From the NCBI RefSeq assembly GCF_023241715.1, contig NZ_JALQCW010000014.1, positions 26,311 through 90,310 of the forward strand: a stretch of DNA of 64,000 nt, in the 5' to 3' direction. Below the pieces are notes generated by a model, which was not told the origin of the DNA, did not search any database, and saw only the letters and a program-made list of their open reading frames with translations. Shown here piece after piece: positions 18,171 to 29,442 of the stretch. Within the stretch, counting starts at the first letter, position 1. Each line of letters starts with the position of its first letter. A program made the position numbers and the translations under genes. This stretch comes from Pseudomonas morbosilactucae (lineage in GTDB: Bacteria; Pseudomonadota; Gammaproteobacteria; Pseudomonadales; Pseudomonadaceae).

Positions 18171-18722
18171 TTACCAGGTCAGGGTCACTTTCAATACATC
18201 GGAATAGCCACCGGCCCGAGGGATCTCGGCCAGGGGTTCAATACGCCCGTACAACGGCAAATCCACCGTACCGGAATCCGGCACCCGCCCACTGACCGGC
18301 ACATTCACCGGCAGCGGAATGCGCCGGGCCGGGTCCTGGTAGAGGCGATAGGGGATGGGTTTGCTCGACGACTGGTTGCTGGCCAGGTAACGCACCTCAC
18401 CGACGCCACCATGCAGGCCGCCGTCGATGCGCATTTGATAAGGGGTGTCGGGGTTGCATTCCAGGCGTGGCTGGCGGTCACTGGCCAGCGCTGCGCCCAA
18501 GGGGCCTGCGGGCTCGTCCAGGCGCGCGGTGCTGCCGAAATCCAGGGTACCGAGCTGCTCGATACCCGCCTCGCGCTGTTGACCGACCAGTTGGCAGCCA
18601 CGCATCACGTCGACCCGGACTTGCACCTGCAAATCCGCGGCCCCCGCCGTTGCGCTGAGCAAGGCGCTCATGACTGCCCACCCCTTACATCCATTCAAGG
18701 CCCCAATCCCTATGAGAAACAT
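18171..18722 (-). CDS. Spore coat U (SCPU) pilus subunit, first gene of the csu-type operon
   Basis: 183-residue secreted SCPU protein; signal peptide about 1-28 ending TAGA, cysteines near 42 and 83, final strand GGYSDVLKVTLTW. As the first gene it follows the operon promoter, which should lie in 18723-18910; that AT-richer stretch has an imperfect palindrome (ttaatctgacgaattaa, 18771-18787). The Acinetobacter operon has three single-domain subunits before the chaperone; this one has four, so one is additional. Confidence 0.82.
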   Translation of the reverse strand: MFLIGIGALNGCKGWAVMSALLSATAGAADLQVQVRVDVMRGCQLVGQQREAGIEQLGTLDFGSTARLDEPAGPLGAALASDRQPRLECNPDTPYQMRIDGGLHGGVGEVRYLASNQSSSKPIPYRLYQDPARRIPLPVNVPVSGRVPDSGTVDLPLYGRIEPLAEIPRAGGYSDVLKVTLTW

Positions 18723-18912
18723 TTGCAGAAATCAGGTTAGCAACCCTGATGAAAACCGCCAGTTAGCGCCTTAATCTGACGAATTAAAGGAAAAATCCAG
18801 CAAGTGCTGGCCACCCTGAACGTCAGAGATCACTGGCCCGCGGCTTTTCTATTGGTTAAATTGTCACGCCGCTTTCAAGGTGAGCGGCCTGGAATAATTG
18901 GGGTAACCACCA

Positions 18913-20031
18913 TTGGCCGCTTTCCCGCCAAAACCTGCACAGGTTCAATCACGCTGGCGCCGCCTGCTCGGCAAGGTTGCGCGCCGCCCGAGCGGCTCCG
19001 GTCGAGTGATCCACGACTACTTTCGCCACAAGGCCCAGGACCAGGGGTACACCCTGAGCCACAGCCAGATGCGAGTGATCGAATGCATGGCCCAGCAGGC
19101 CGACGCCCTGCTACAAGGCCAGCGCACAATCCAGAGCCTGTACCTGTATGGCGCCGTTGGCCGGGGCAAGAGCTGGTTGCTGGACGGCTTCTTTCGCGCC
19201 CTGCCCATTGCGCAGAAACAGCGCCTGCACTTTCACGACTTCTTCGCCCAACTGCACCAAGGCATGTTCCGCCATCGCCAGGCAACAGACGCCCTGGCGG
19301 CGACCCTCGATGAGCTGCTGCACGACTGCCGGGTCCTGTGTTTCGACGAGTTTCACGTCCATGACATCGGCGACGCGATGCTGATCACCCGCCTGTTCAA
19401 GGCCCTGTTCCAACGCGGCATCCTGCTGCTGGTGACCTCCAACTACGCCCCCGAGGGGCTGCTGCCCAACCCGCTGTATCACGCGCGCTTCAAGCCGGTG
19501 ATCGACCTGATCAACGCGCGCATGCAGGTGATGGAAGTCGGCGGCCCCCATGACTACCGCAGCCAGGCCCGCTCCCACAACCAGCAACTCTTTACCCAGG
19601 GCCAGTACGTTTGGCCGGGCAGCGCGGCCCAGCGCAGCGCCTTGCAGCTGCCGGAGCGCCACGCCCCCGCCCTAGCCCTGGAGGTCGGTGCCCGGCAATT
19701 ACGGGCCCGCCAGTGCGAGCAGCGCAGCATTCGTTTCGAGTTCGCCGACCTGTGCGAACAACCCACCGCGGTGATGGATTACCTGGAACTGAGCCGGCGC
19801 TTTGACACCTGGATCATCGACGAACTGCCCGCCCTGGACGACTGCCCCATTGCCACCCAGCAACGTTTTATCAACCTGATCGACGTGCTCTACGACCAGG
19901 ACAAACACCTGGTGCTGATCAGCGAACTGCCCCTGCGGGAAAGCCTCGGCGGCGATGCCATTGACCTGGCGCGCACCCGCAGCCGCCTGGGCCAGCTACG
20001 GGAAGTCGGCCCGCAGACGTCGATCGGCTGA
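18913..20031 (+). CDS. ZapE/AFG1-like ATPase
   Basis: 372-residue P-loop ATPase of the AFG1/ZapE family. The Walker A motif is GAVGRGKS (about 78-85) and Walker B is VLCFDEFHVHD (about 142-152). The family includes the division-linked ZapE and mitochondrial AFG1, a quality-control factor. This copy differs in its basic N-terminus from the usual housekeeping ZapE and is probably a paralog. The start is TTG at 18913 with GGGGT about ten bases before; no ATG fits. An LRR-kinase gene follows after 72 bases on the same strand. Confidence 0.78.
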   Translation: MAAFPPKPAQVQSRWRRLLGKVARRPSGSGRVIHDYFRHKAQDQGYTLSHSQMRVIECMAQQADALLQGQRTIQSLYLYGAVGRGKSWLLDGFFRALPIAQKQRLHFHDFFAQLHQGMFRHRQATDALAATLDELLHDCRVLCFDEFHVHDIGDAMLITRLFKALFQRGILLLVTSNYAPEGLLPNPLYHARFKPVIDLINARMQVMEVGGPHDYRSQARSHNQQLFTQGQYVWPGSAAQRSALQLPERHAPALALEVGARQLRARQCEQRSIRFEFADLCEQPTAVMDYLELSRRFDTWIIDELPALDDCPIATQQRFINLIDVLYDQDKHLVLISELPLRESLGGDAIDLARTRSRLGQLREVGPQTSIG

Positions 20032-20103
20032 GCACGCGCCCGCCCCAGCCGTTATCATGCGGCCCTTTGCGGGCCCCGCCCGCCCCTGACGAGTGCTGAC
20101 GCG

Positions 20104-21420
20104 TTGACCGACACCCTTGCCCAATTGCGAGCCGGCCAGTTGACCGGGCTCAAGCGCCTGGACCTGTCCTGCGGGCTGACGCAGTTCCCGCGAGAAATCT
20201 TCGACCTCGCCGACTCCCTGGAAGTACTCAATCTGAGCGGCAATGCCCTGAGCAGCCTGCCCGATGACCTGCATCGCCTGCCGCACCTGCGGATCCTGTT
20301 CTGCTCCGACAACCGTTTTACCGAACTGCCCGCCTGCCTGGGCCAATGTGCACAGTTGAGCATGATCGGCTTCAAGGCCAACCAGATCGAACGGGTGCCC
20401 GCCGAAGCCCTGCCGCCGTTACTGCGCTGGCTGATCCTGACCGACAACCGACTCAGCGAACTGCCAGAGGAGTTGGGCCGGCGCCCACTGCTGCAAAAAC
20501 TCATGCTTTCCGGCAACCGCCTGAGTGCCCTGCCCCAGAGCCTGAGCCAGTGCCACCGCCTGGAGCTGCTGCGGATCGCCGCCAACCAGTTGCGGGCACT
20601 GCCGCCGTTTCTCCTGGCCCTGCCACGCCTGACGTGGCTGGCCTACGCGGGCAACCCACTGGAATCAGAGGCGGGTACCGAGGCTCTGGCGTCCACCGCC
20701 TGTATCGCCTGGTCCGAACTGACCCTGCAGCAGCGTTTGGGCGAAGGTGCATCCGGGGTGATTTACCAGGCCCAGTGGCAACCGGCGCAGCAGCCCGCGC
20801 GCCCGGTGGCGGTCAAGCTGTACAAGGGTGAAATGACCAGCGACGGCTCGCCGTTGCATGAAATGAACGCCTGCGTCAGCGCTGGGCTGCACCCGAACCT
20901 GATTCGGGTCGAGGGCCGTATTGCCGATCACCCCGACGGACAAAACGGCCTGGTGATGCAGTTGATCGACCCCAGCTATCGCAACCTGGCGGGGCTGCCG
21001 AGCCTGGACTCCTGCTCCCGGGACATCTACCCGGCCGACGCACGCTACAACGCCGAGGTGATACTGCGCATGGCCGGTGGCGTCGCCTCGGTGGGTGCCC
21101 ACTTGCACGCACAGGGCATCACCCACGGCGATCTTTACGGCCATAACCTGTTGTGGAATGAACAGGGCGACTGCCTGTTGGGGGATTTCGGCGCGGCCGC
21201 TTTCCATGCCCAGGACGACTCCGTACAAACCCGTGCGCTGCAACGCCTGGAAGTGCGCGCCTTCGGCATCTTGCTGGAGGAGTTGCTGGAACGTGGGGAT
21301 GGGTCGCTGGCCGAGGAGCGGCAGAAAAAGCTGCAGGCGCTGGTGGAGCAATGCTGTCAGCCGGAGGTGCTGGCACGACCGGATTTTGTGCAAGTGGCGC
21401 GGGGGTTGGCGGCGCTCTAA
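20104..21420 (+). CDS. Leucine-rich-repeat protein kinase
   Basis: 438-residue soluble protein joining leucine-rich repeats (about 15-200, seven or more repeats of the form LxxLxLSGNxLxxLPxxL) to a protein kinase domain (about 208-436). Kinase motifs seen: glycine loop LGEGASGV, ATP-binding Lys238 in VAVKLY, a catalytic loop with H341-G-D343 in place of HRD, and D361-F-G. All three core catalytic residues are present, so activity is plausible. There is no signal peptide or membrane segment. The start is TTG at 20104. The substrate is unknown; eukaryote-like LRR-kinase fusions are uncommon in bacteria but recur in pseudomonads. It is followed by a REP pair. Confidence 0.87.
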   Translation: MTDTLAQLRAGQLTGLKRLDLSCGLTQFPREIFDLADSLEVLNLSGNALSSLPDDLHRLPHLRILFCSDNRFTELPACLGQCAQLSMIGFKANQIERVPAEALPPLLRWLILTDNRLSELPEELGRRPLLQKLMLSGNRLSALPQSLSQCHRLELLRIAANQLRALPPFLLALPRLTWLAYAGNPLESEAGTEALASTACIAWSELTLQQRLGEGASGVIYQAQWQPAQQPARPVAVKLYKGEMTSDGSPLHEMNACVSAGLHPNLIRVEGRIADHPDGQNGLVMQLIDPSYRNLAGLPSLDSCSRDIYPADARYNAEVILRMAGGVASVGAHLHAQGITHGDLYGHNLLWNEQGDCLLGDFGAAAFHAQDDSVQTRALQRLEVRAFGILLEELLERGDGSLAEERQKKLQALVEQCCQPEVLARPDFVQVARGLAAL

Positions 21421-21423
21421 CAG

Positions 21424-21482
21424 CTTCACCGGCAAGCTGACTCCTACAGCGGTGTGCAGGAGCGGGCTTGCTGGCGAATTTC
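21424..21482. repeat. Inverted pair of Pseudomonas REP elements
   Basis: Two REP-type palindromic units in opposite orientation: a minus-strand copy (tgtaggagtcagcttgccgg) and a plus-strand copy (gtgcaggagcgggcttgctg). They are extragenic, between the LRR-kinase gene and the convergent YebC-like gene, and may serve as a bidirectional mRNA end. Confidence 0.7.
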
Positions 21483-21486
21483 GGTC

Positions 21487-22191
21487 TTAACCGGCCAGGC
21501 CGACGAACATGTCTTGCACGTCGTCGTGGTTGTCCAGGCCTTCGAGGAAGGCTTCGACTTCGGCCATCTGCTCATCGGTCAGGCCGCTGACCGGGTTCTT
21601 CGGCTGGTAGCCGAGCTTGGCCGACAACACGGTAAAGCCCTGCTCAGGCAATGCCTTCTGCACCGCGTCGAGGTCCGCAGGCTCGGTCAGGAACAGGGTC
21701 GCGCCCTCTTCACCCGGCTCGAAATCCTGGGCACCGGCTTCGATGGCGGCCAGTTCCGGATCGGCGTCCGGGGTGTCTGGCGAGGCTTCGATCATGCCCA
21801 CATGGTTGAAATCCCAGGACACCGAACCCGAAGCGCCCAGTTGGCCCTTGCGGAACGCCACGCGGATTTCCGCCACGGTACGGTTGATGTTGTCAGTCAC
21901 ACATTCAACGATCAGCGGCACCTGATGGGGGGCAAAACCTTCATAGGTCACGCGATGGTATTGCACGGTCTCACCGAGCTGGCCCGAACCTTTCTTGATC
22001 GCCCGTTCCAGGGTTTCACGGGGCATCGAGGCTTTTTTCGCCTGCTCGACCACCAGCCGCAAGTGGGCGTTGGTGGCGGTGTCTGCGCCGTTGCGTGCAG
22101 CAATGGTGATCTCTTTCACCAACTTGCCGAAGATCTTGCCCTTGGCGTTGGCTGCTGCTTCTTTGTGTTTAACCTTCCACTGTGCGCCCAT
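21487..22191 (-). CDS. YebC/YeeN-type transcription or translation regulator
   Basis: 234-residue member of the YebC/TACO1/PmpR family. The N-terminus [19 protein letters not shown] marks the YeeN-like subgroup; the longer housekeeping YebC begins MAGHSKW. The family signature is seen in [34 protein letters not shown], followed by domains 2 and 3. Members act either as DNA-binding regulators or in relieving ribosome stalls. The terminal acidic tail [13 protein letters not shown] is complete. It is a single gene between two REP pairs. Confidence 0.88.
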   Translation of the reverse strand: MGAQWKVKHKEAAANAKGKIFGKLVKEITIAARNGADTATNAHLRLVVEQAKKASMPRETLERAIKKGSGQLGETVQYHRVTYEGFAPHQVPLIVECVTDNINRTVAEIRVAFRKGQLGASGSVSWDFNHVGMIEASPDTPDADPELAAIEAGAQDFEPGEEGATLFLTEPADLDAVQKALPEQGFTVLSAKLGYQPKNPVSGLTDEQMAEVEAFLEGLDNHDDVQDMFVGLAG

Positions 22192-22296
22192 TACTCACTC
22201 TCTTGATCTATGGCGTCGAGTTAGATGTTGGCCGACGCGATGGGCAAGTTTATACGTCCTCAGGGCACCAATCGACCAAAAAGTCAGCCCTTGTCA

Positions 22297-22362
22297 TGCA
22301 GGAGCCGGCTTGCCGGCGATGGTGGTCCTGCGGGCGCTATCGCTGGCAAGCCCACGCCTACG
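22297..22362. repeat. Inverted pair of REP elements overlapping a LysR gene end
   Basis: A plus-strand REP unit (atgcaggagccggcttgccg) is followed by an inverted copy (minus strand: ggcgtgggcttgccagcgat). The second unit reaches the last codons of the LysR gene at 22358. Confidence 0.65.
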
Positions 22363-23224
22363 TGGGTGAAGGGGCCAGGGCCAGGAAGGCTTGGATCAGC
22401 CGCAGGTCTCGGCGCCGTTCGATGCAACCCATCATGTGTTGGTTGAGCAAACCCTCCCCGCGAATCGGCACGGCGCGGACCCGCGGGTCGTGGCTGACCT
22501 CCGCCGACGAGACGATGCCCACCCCCAACTCGGCCGCCACCGCCTCGGTCACCGCCTCGCGGCTGTCCAGTTCCAGCAGGACCCGGGGCTGGACCTTGGC
22601 CAGTGCGCAGGCGCCATCGAACGTGCGCCGGGTAATGGAACTGGGCTCGCGCAGGACCATGATCACCTGGTCCAGTTGCTCGATGGCAATGCCCCCCGGT
22701 TCGGCCAGCCACTCATGCCCCAGAGGCACCAGGGCGCAGATCCGCGACGCTCCCAGGCTTTGCAGATGCAGGCCCTTGCGTGGCTCCACTTCAGTCAACA
22801 CCGCCACATCGGCGTGCTCGGACAGCAGCGCCGCCAGGGTTTCCTGGGCATTGCCCAAGCGCAGGTTGACGGTTACCCCAGGGTAAAGCGCCCGCAGCCT
22901 GGCCAGCATCGGCATGACCAGGTGCGGGCCGTCCGCTGCCACTTCCAGGCGCCCGGTGAGCAATTGCCGGTTGGCTTCCAGCAACGCCTGGGCCTCTTCC
23001 GCCAGGCCGAACATGGCCCGGGTAATGGCCGCCAGCTTGATGCCCTCCTCGGTCAGTTCCACACGTCGCGCAGTGCGCCGCAACAAGGTGATCTGGTAGT
23101 GCTCTTCCAACGCCTTGATGTGCCCGGTCACCGCCGGCTGGCTGATAAACAGCCGTGCGGCGGCCCGGGTGAAGCTGCCTTCACGGGCCACGGCATCGAA
23201 CGCCCGGAGTTGGAACAGGTTCAT
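22358..23224 (-). CDS. LysR-family regulator of aminoethylphosphonate catabolism
   Basis: 288-residue LysR regulator: winged HTH in residues about 1-60 (LRAFDAVAREGSFTRAAARLFISQPAVTGHIKALE) and a ligand-binding domain from about 90. The start at 23224 (MNLFQLRAF) is the family start; an upstream Met adds five residues. The gene is divergent from phnW, as the LysR gene next to phnWX is in P. aeruginosa, so it probably activates phnWX in response to 2-aminoethylphosphonate or a pathway intermediate. The 110-base gap is AT-rich and holds the shared promoters. Confidence 0.86.
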   Translation of the reverse strand: MNLFQLRAFDAVAREGSFTRAAARLFISQPAVTGHIKALEEHYQITLLRRTARRVELTEEGIKLAAITRAMFGLAEEAQALLEANRQLLTGRLEVAADGPHLVMPMLARLRALYPGVTVNLRLGNAQETLAALLSEHADVAVLTEVEPRKGLHLQSLGASRICALVPLGHEWLAEPGGIAIEQLDQVIMVLREPSSITRRTFDGACALAKVQPRVLLELDSREAVTEAVAAELGVGIVSSAEVSHDPRVRAVPIRGEGLLNQHMMGCIERRRDLRLIQAFLALAPSPT

Positions 23225-23334
23225 AGCTATCGGCCTCACTTATGATTGGCATAACAATAAACAATTTGATTGATATAAACGCAAACTGCAACGTATGCCT
23301 CGTAGCTTCAGCCCATCCCTTGCGAGGACACAGC

Positions 23335-24444
23335 ATGCGTACCACCGCGCCCATCCTGCTTACACCCGGCCCCTTGACCACCTCTGCCCGCACCCGTCAG
23401 GCGATGATGGTGGATTGGGGCTCTTGGGATGAGCGCTTCAACCAACTGACCGCCAGCCTCTGCGAACAATTGCTGGCCATCGCCAACGCCGCCGACAGCC
23501 ACCACTGCGTGCCCTTGCAAGGCAGCGGCACCTTCGCTGTGGAGGCCGCCATCGGCACTCTGGTGCCCCGGGACGGCAAAGTCCTGGTACTGATCAACGG
23601 TGCCTACGGCAAGCGTCTGGCGAAAATCTGCGAGGTATTGGGTCGCGCCTGCTGCACATTCGAAACCGCCGAAGACCAGCCCACCAGCGCCGCCGATGTC
23701 GACCGCCTGCTGGGCGCCGATGGGACGATCAGCCACGTGGCGCTGATCCATTGCGAAACCAGCACCGGCATCCTCAACCCCCTGGCGGAGATCGCCGAAG
23801 TTGTCGCCCGCCACGGCAAACGCCTGATCATCGACGCCATGAGTGCCTTCGGCGCCTTGCCCATCGACGCGCAAAAAGTCCCTTTCGACGCCTTGATCGC
23901 CGCCTCCGGCAAGTGCCTGGAGGGGGTGCCGGGCATGGGCTTCATCTTGGCCCGCCAAGACGCGCTGGCCCAGGCGGCTGGGCGCTCTCACTCCTTGGCC
24001 ATGGACCTGCATGACCAACACAACTATATGGCCAGGACCGGCCAATGGCGCTTCACCCCGCCCACCCATGTGGTGGCTGCACTGCACGAAGCTCTTTTAC
24101 AACACGCCGAAGAAGGCGGTTTGGCGGCGCGCCACCAACGCTACGCCGACAACTGCCAGGCCCTGCTCGACGCCATGAGCGGCCTGGGTTTTCGCAGCTT
24201 CCTGCCGGCCGCGATCCAGGCCCCGATCATCGTCACCTTCCACGCCCCGCGCGACCCGCACTACCAATTCAAACCCTTCTACGAACGGGTCAAGGCCAAG
24301 GGTTTCATCCTCTACCCGGGCAAGCTGACCGAAGTCGACACCTTCCGGGTCGGCTGCATTGGCCACGTGACCCAGGCCGAGATGCTCGCGGCCGTCAACG
24401 CCATCGCCGAAGCCCTGGACGAACTGCAAGTCATCGACATTTGA
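23335..24444 (+). CDS. phnW: 2-aminoethylphosphonate:pyruvate transaminase
   Basis: 369-residue class V PLP aminotransferase. It transfers the amino group of 2-aminoethylphosphonate to pyruvate, giving phosphonoacetaldehyde and alanine. The N-terminus [11 protein letters not shown] is the PhnW signature, the PLP lysine is K193 in [11 protein letters not shown], and length equals that of the family. The start at 23335 is chosen from this signature and from GCGAGGAC upstream. It is followed by phnX 97 bases later, completing C-P bond cleavage. No AEP transporter is in the window. Confidence 0.95.
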   Translation: MRTTAPILLTPGPLTTSARTRQAMMVDWGSWDERFNQLTASLCEQLLAIANAADSHHCVPLQGSGTFAVEAAIGTLVPRDGKVLVLINGAYGKRLAKICEVLGRACCTFETAEDQPTSAADVDRLLGADGTISHVALIHCETSTGILNPLAEIAEVVARHGKRLIIDAMSAFGALPIDAQKVPFDALIAASGKCLEGVPGMGFILARQDALAQAAGRSHSLAMDLHDQHNYMARTGQWRFTPPTHVVAALHEALLQHAEEGGLAARHQRYADNCQALLDAMSGLGFRSFLPAAIQAPIIVTFHAPRDPHYQFKPFYERVKAKGFILYPGKLTEVDTFRVGCIGHVTQAEMLAAVNAIAEALDELQVIDI

Positions 24445-24541
24445 GCCATCCCAAGCCCCGTCGTCGCTGATGCCTCAGCGATCCGGGCCTGCTCCCCATT
24501 GATTGCCACGGGCCTGCCCGGCCCCCAACAGGATTTTCGCC

Positions 24542-25369
24542 ATGAACTACAACACCCCCCGACAACTGCAAGCCGCCATCCTCGACTGGGCCGGCACCGT
24601 GGTCGACTTCGGGTCCTTCGCCCCAACCCAGATCTTTGTCGAGGCCTTCGGCGAATTCGATGTCCAGGTGTCCATCGAGGAAGCCCGGGGGCCGATGGGC
24701 ATGGGCAAATGGGACCACATCCGCACCCTGTGCAACCTGCCGGCAGTGGCCGAGCGTTATCGCCAGGCGTTCGGCCGCACGCCCACCGATGACGACGTGA
24801 CCGCGATCTATGAGCGCTTCATGCCGCTGCAAATCGAAAAAATCGCCGAGCACTCGGCACTGATCCCCGGTGCCCTGGAGACCATCGCCCACCTGCGTGA
24901 ACAAGGGATCAAGATCGGCTCCTGCTCCGGCTACCCCAAACAGGTGATGGACAACGTAGTGGAATTGGCGGCCCGCAACGGCTACACCGCCGACCATGTG
25001 GTGGCCACCGATGAAGTGCCCAACGGCCGCCCATGGCCGGCCCAGGCCCTGGCCAACGTCATCGCCCTGGGCATCGACGATGTCGCCGCCTGCGTGAAAA
25101 TCGACGACACCGTGCCGGGCATCCTCGAAGGGCGCCGCGCGGGGATGTGGACCGTCGCCCTGACCTGCTCGGGCAACGCCCTGGGACTGAACTACGAAGA
25201 CTTCCGCGCCCTGGACAGCGAGGCCTTGGCCAGCGAGCGTCGACGCATCCACGGGTTGTTCGCCGGTTCGCGCCCGCACTACCTGATCGACACCATCAGC
25301 GACCTGTCCGAGGTGATCAGCGATATCAACCGGCGCCTGGCCCAGGGCGAGATGCCCCAGGGCAACTGA
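24542..25369 (+). CDS. phnX: Phosphonoacetaldehyde hydrolase (phosphonatase)
   Basis: 275-residue HAD-superfamily enzyme that cleaves the C-P bond of phosphonoacetaldehyde to acetaldehyde and phosphate. The nucleophile is D15 in ILDWAGT and the Schiff-base lysine is K56 in GMGKWDH, both hallmarks of phosphonatase. Later HAD motifs are the SCSGYP loop and KIDDT. The start at 24542 follows CAGGA. With phnW it forms the two-step pathway using aminoethylphosphonate as nitrogen, phosphorus and carbon source. Confidence 0.95.
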   Translation: MNYNTPRQLQAAILDWAGTVVDFGSFAPTQIFVEAFGEFDVQVSIEEARGPMGMGKWDHIRTLCNLPAVAERYRQAFGRTPTDDDVTAIYERFMPLQIEKIAEHSALIPGALETIAHLREQGIKIGSCSGYPKQVMDNVVELAARNGYTADHVVATDEVPNGRPWPAQALANVIALGIDDVAACVKIDDTVPGILEGRRAGMWTVALTCSGNALGLNYEDFRALDSEALASERRRIHGLFAGSRPHYLIDTISDLSEVISDINRRLAQGEMPQGN

Positions 25370-25568
25370 TCCAGCAGGCCATAACAGCCACCAGGGCGGT
25401 GCCTTCCGGGCCCGCCGTTTTTTTATCGAAAGCCCCCTGAAACGGGGACCGAACACGCGGATAAAAGCCTGACCCACCTCAGGCAAATCGGGCAAAACAG
25501 GATTACAGTTAAAGCACTCCGTCGTCCAAGAACGGAGGTCACCGACCTGATGACTGAGGATGTCCCGT

Positions 25569-26117
25569 ATGCCCTGGAAAAACTCCGACACGCGCTACAG
25601 CAGCGTGTCGATCGCCCTGCATTGGCTGATGGTGGTGCTACTGGCGGTGGTATACGCCTGCATCGAATTACGCGGCATCTTCCCCAAGGGCAGCGGCGGC
25701 CGGACCCTGATCAAGGAAGCCCACTTCATGCTCGGCCTGACGGTGTTCCTGCTGGTCTGGTTGCGCCTGTTCGCCCGCAGCCTGGGGGTGGCTCCGAAAA
25801 TCCTGCCCACGCCGCCTGACTGGCAACAGTGGCTGGCCAAGCTGATGCACTGGGCGCTGTACCTGTTCATGATCGGCATGCCGATACTCGGCTGGCTGAT
25901 CACCAGTGCCGAAGGCCATCAGGTGATGTTCTACGGCATCGACCTGCCGCTGTTGATCGGCGAGGACAAATCACTGGCCAAGCAGATCGAAGGCTGGCAC
26001 GTACTGGGCGGCACCATCGGCTACTGGCTGATTGGCCTGCATGCCCTGGCCGGGCTTTATCACCACTACTTTATGCGCGACAACACCCTGCAACGCATGC
26101 TGCCCAAGCGCAGCTAG
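25569..26117 (+). CDS. Cytochrome b561
   Basis: 182-residue four-helix membrane cytochrome b of the CybB family. Histidines placed as heme ligands are in the first helix (IALHWLMV), the second (EAHFMLG), the third (LMHWALYLF) and the fourth (LIGLHALAGLYHHY). It may oxidise quinol or handle superoxide, as shown for E. coli CybB. The start at 25569 is preceded by GAGG at 11 bases; 25560 is an alternative three codons up. It is the second b561 in the window, not linked to a catalase. Its stop overlaps the stop of the convergent gene. Confidence 0.88.
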   Translation: MPWKNSDTRYSSVSIALHWLMVVLLAVVYACIELRGIFPKGSGGRTLIKEAHFMLGLTVFLLVWLRLFARSLGVAPKILPTPPDWQQWLAKLMHWALYLFMIGMPILGWLITSAEGHQVMFYGIDLPLLIGEDKSLAKQIEGWHVLGGTIGYWLIGLHALAGLYHHYFMRDNTLQRMLPKRS

Positions 26118-27049
26118 TCCCGGGCCGGCAAACCCAGACCCCGGCGGCCTTGAAGGCCGCCGGTATGGACGAAGACCAGGCGTGTTCCGGCCACAAAGCG
26201 GCCCAGCTGAACCTGCTGCTGCAGCGCCAGCAAGGCCTTGCCCGTGTAGAGGGGCTCCAGGGGCATGCCGCTCTGCGCCTCGGTCTGGGCGATGAATTCG
26301 AGCAGATCCGGATCGACCTTGGCAAAACCGCCACGGCTGCTGTCGAACATTTCATAGCGCGGCATCAGGCCATTGCCCTGCTGCACAATCGCCGCCACCT
26401 GCTGCGCCACCCCGTGGTCATCCGGCACCGCCAGGGCGCCATACACCGGATGGGCCCCGGCTTCGGCCAAGACCAGCCCCGCCAGGGTGGTGCCAGTGCC
26501 GGCGGCCAGCCACCAGCCGTGATAATCGTCCCAGCCCAGCGCCACCAATTGCTCGCGCACCTGATTCAGCAGTGGCCGGCAACCTAGGGCCCCGAGCAAG
26601 CCGCCGCCGCCTTCGGGCACCGCTTGCCACTGCGGGTACTGCGCCTGCCACGGCGCCCAGAAATCCGGCGCGTGCCGGGCGCGATAACCGCCATAGCCCA
26701 GCCAATACAGGCGCATGCCAAAGCGCTGCAGGTCCTGCACGGTGGGCGTGTCCTGCTCATGACCGCGCAGCAGGCCGGCGGTGGCAAAGCCAAACCGTTG
26801 GCCGGCAGCCGCCAGGGCATGCAAATGGTTGGAATGGGCACCGCCCAGGCTGATGACGCCCTGGGCCCCGGCACGCCGAGCGGCGGCCAAATGCTCGGTC
26901 AGCTTGAACCACTTGTTACCGGAGATCAGCGGGTCGATCAGGTCCAGGCGTAGCACCGCCACCTCGACACCGGCCTGGCTCAGCCAATCCAGTTGCAAGC
27001 GTTGCAATGGGGCGCTGGGCAACCAATCAAAGGCGTCGGGAATGGGCAT
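26114..27049 (-). CDS. PLP-dependent D-cysteine desulfhydrase / ACC deaminase family protein
   Basis: 311-residue fold-type II PLP enzyme. The PLP lysine is K46 in SGNKWFKL and the phosphate-binding region is AAGTGTTLAGL. The family covers 1-aminocyclopropane-1-carboxylate deaminase and D-cysteine desulfhydrase, which cannot be told apart reliably by reading. The LGGAHSNHLHALAAAG segment is typical of the family. The stop overlaps that of cytochrome b561 by three bases, so the genes converge. The start ATG is at 27049. Confidence 0.86.
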   Translation of the reverse strand: MPIPDAFDWLPSAPLQRLQLDWLSQAGVEVAVLRLDLIDPLISGNKWFKLTEHLAAARRAGAQGVISLGGAHSNHLHALAAAGQRFGFATAGLLRGHEQDTPTVQDLQRFGMRLYWLGYGGYRARHAPDFWAPWQAQYPQWQAVPEGGGGLLGALGCRPLLNQVREQLVALGWDDYHGWWLAAGTGTTLAGLVLAEAGAHPVYGALAVPDDHGVAQQVAAIVQQGNGLMPRYEMFDSSRGGFAKVDPDLLEFIAQTEAQSGMPLEPLYTGKALLALQQQVQLGRFVAGTRLVFVHTGGLQGRRGLGLPARD

Positions 27050-27146
27050 CGTTCAGAGGTCCGCAAGCACAGGGCCGGGCAGTCTAACAGCGCGGGCGAA
27101 GCGGCCAAACACCCGCTGCAGCCAGGCTGTGGCCCAGCGTCAGCGC

Positions 27147-27178
27147 AAAAAAAAGGCCAGGCTGCATGGGCCTGGCCT
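27147..27178 (-). terminator. Intrinsic terminator after fadH
   Basis: A 9-bp stem (aggccaggc / gcctggcct) is followed on the minus strand by eight Ts. It ends transcription from fadH. Confidence 0.85.
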
Positions 27179-27194
27179 CTGCCGTAAACGGCTT

Positions 27195-29287
<2,093 letters not shown>

Positions 29288-29442
29288 TCAGTCATGCTCG
29301 ACAGCCTAAGAGCCGGGCACCCAGCGCTCAATGACCGTAACTGACAACTTATTGATCCAAATGCGCAGCAACCCTTGGCAAGCGCCAACGCGCGCCCTAC
29401 CCTAGTCGACGAATCCTGCACCTGGCCGCTGACTGTCTCCCC

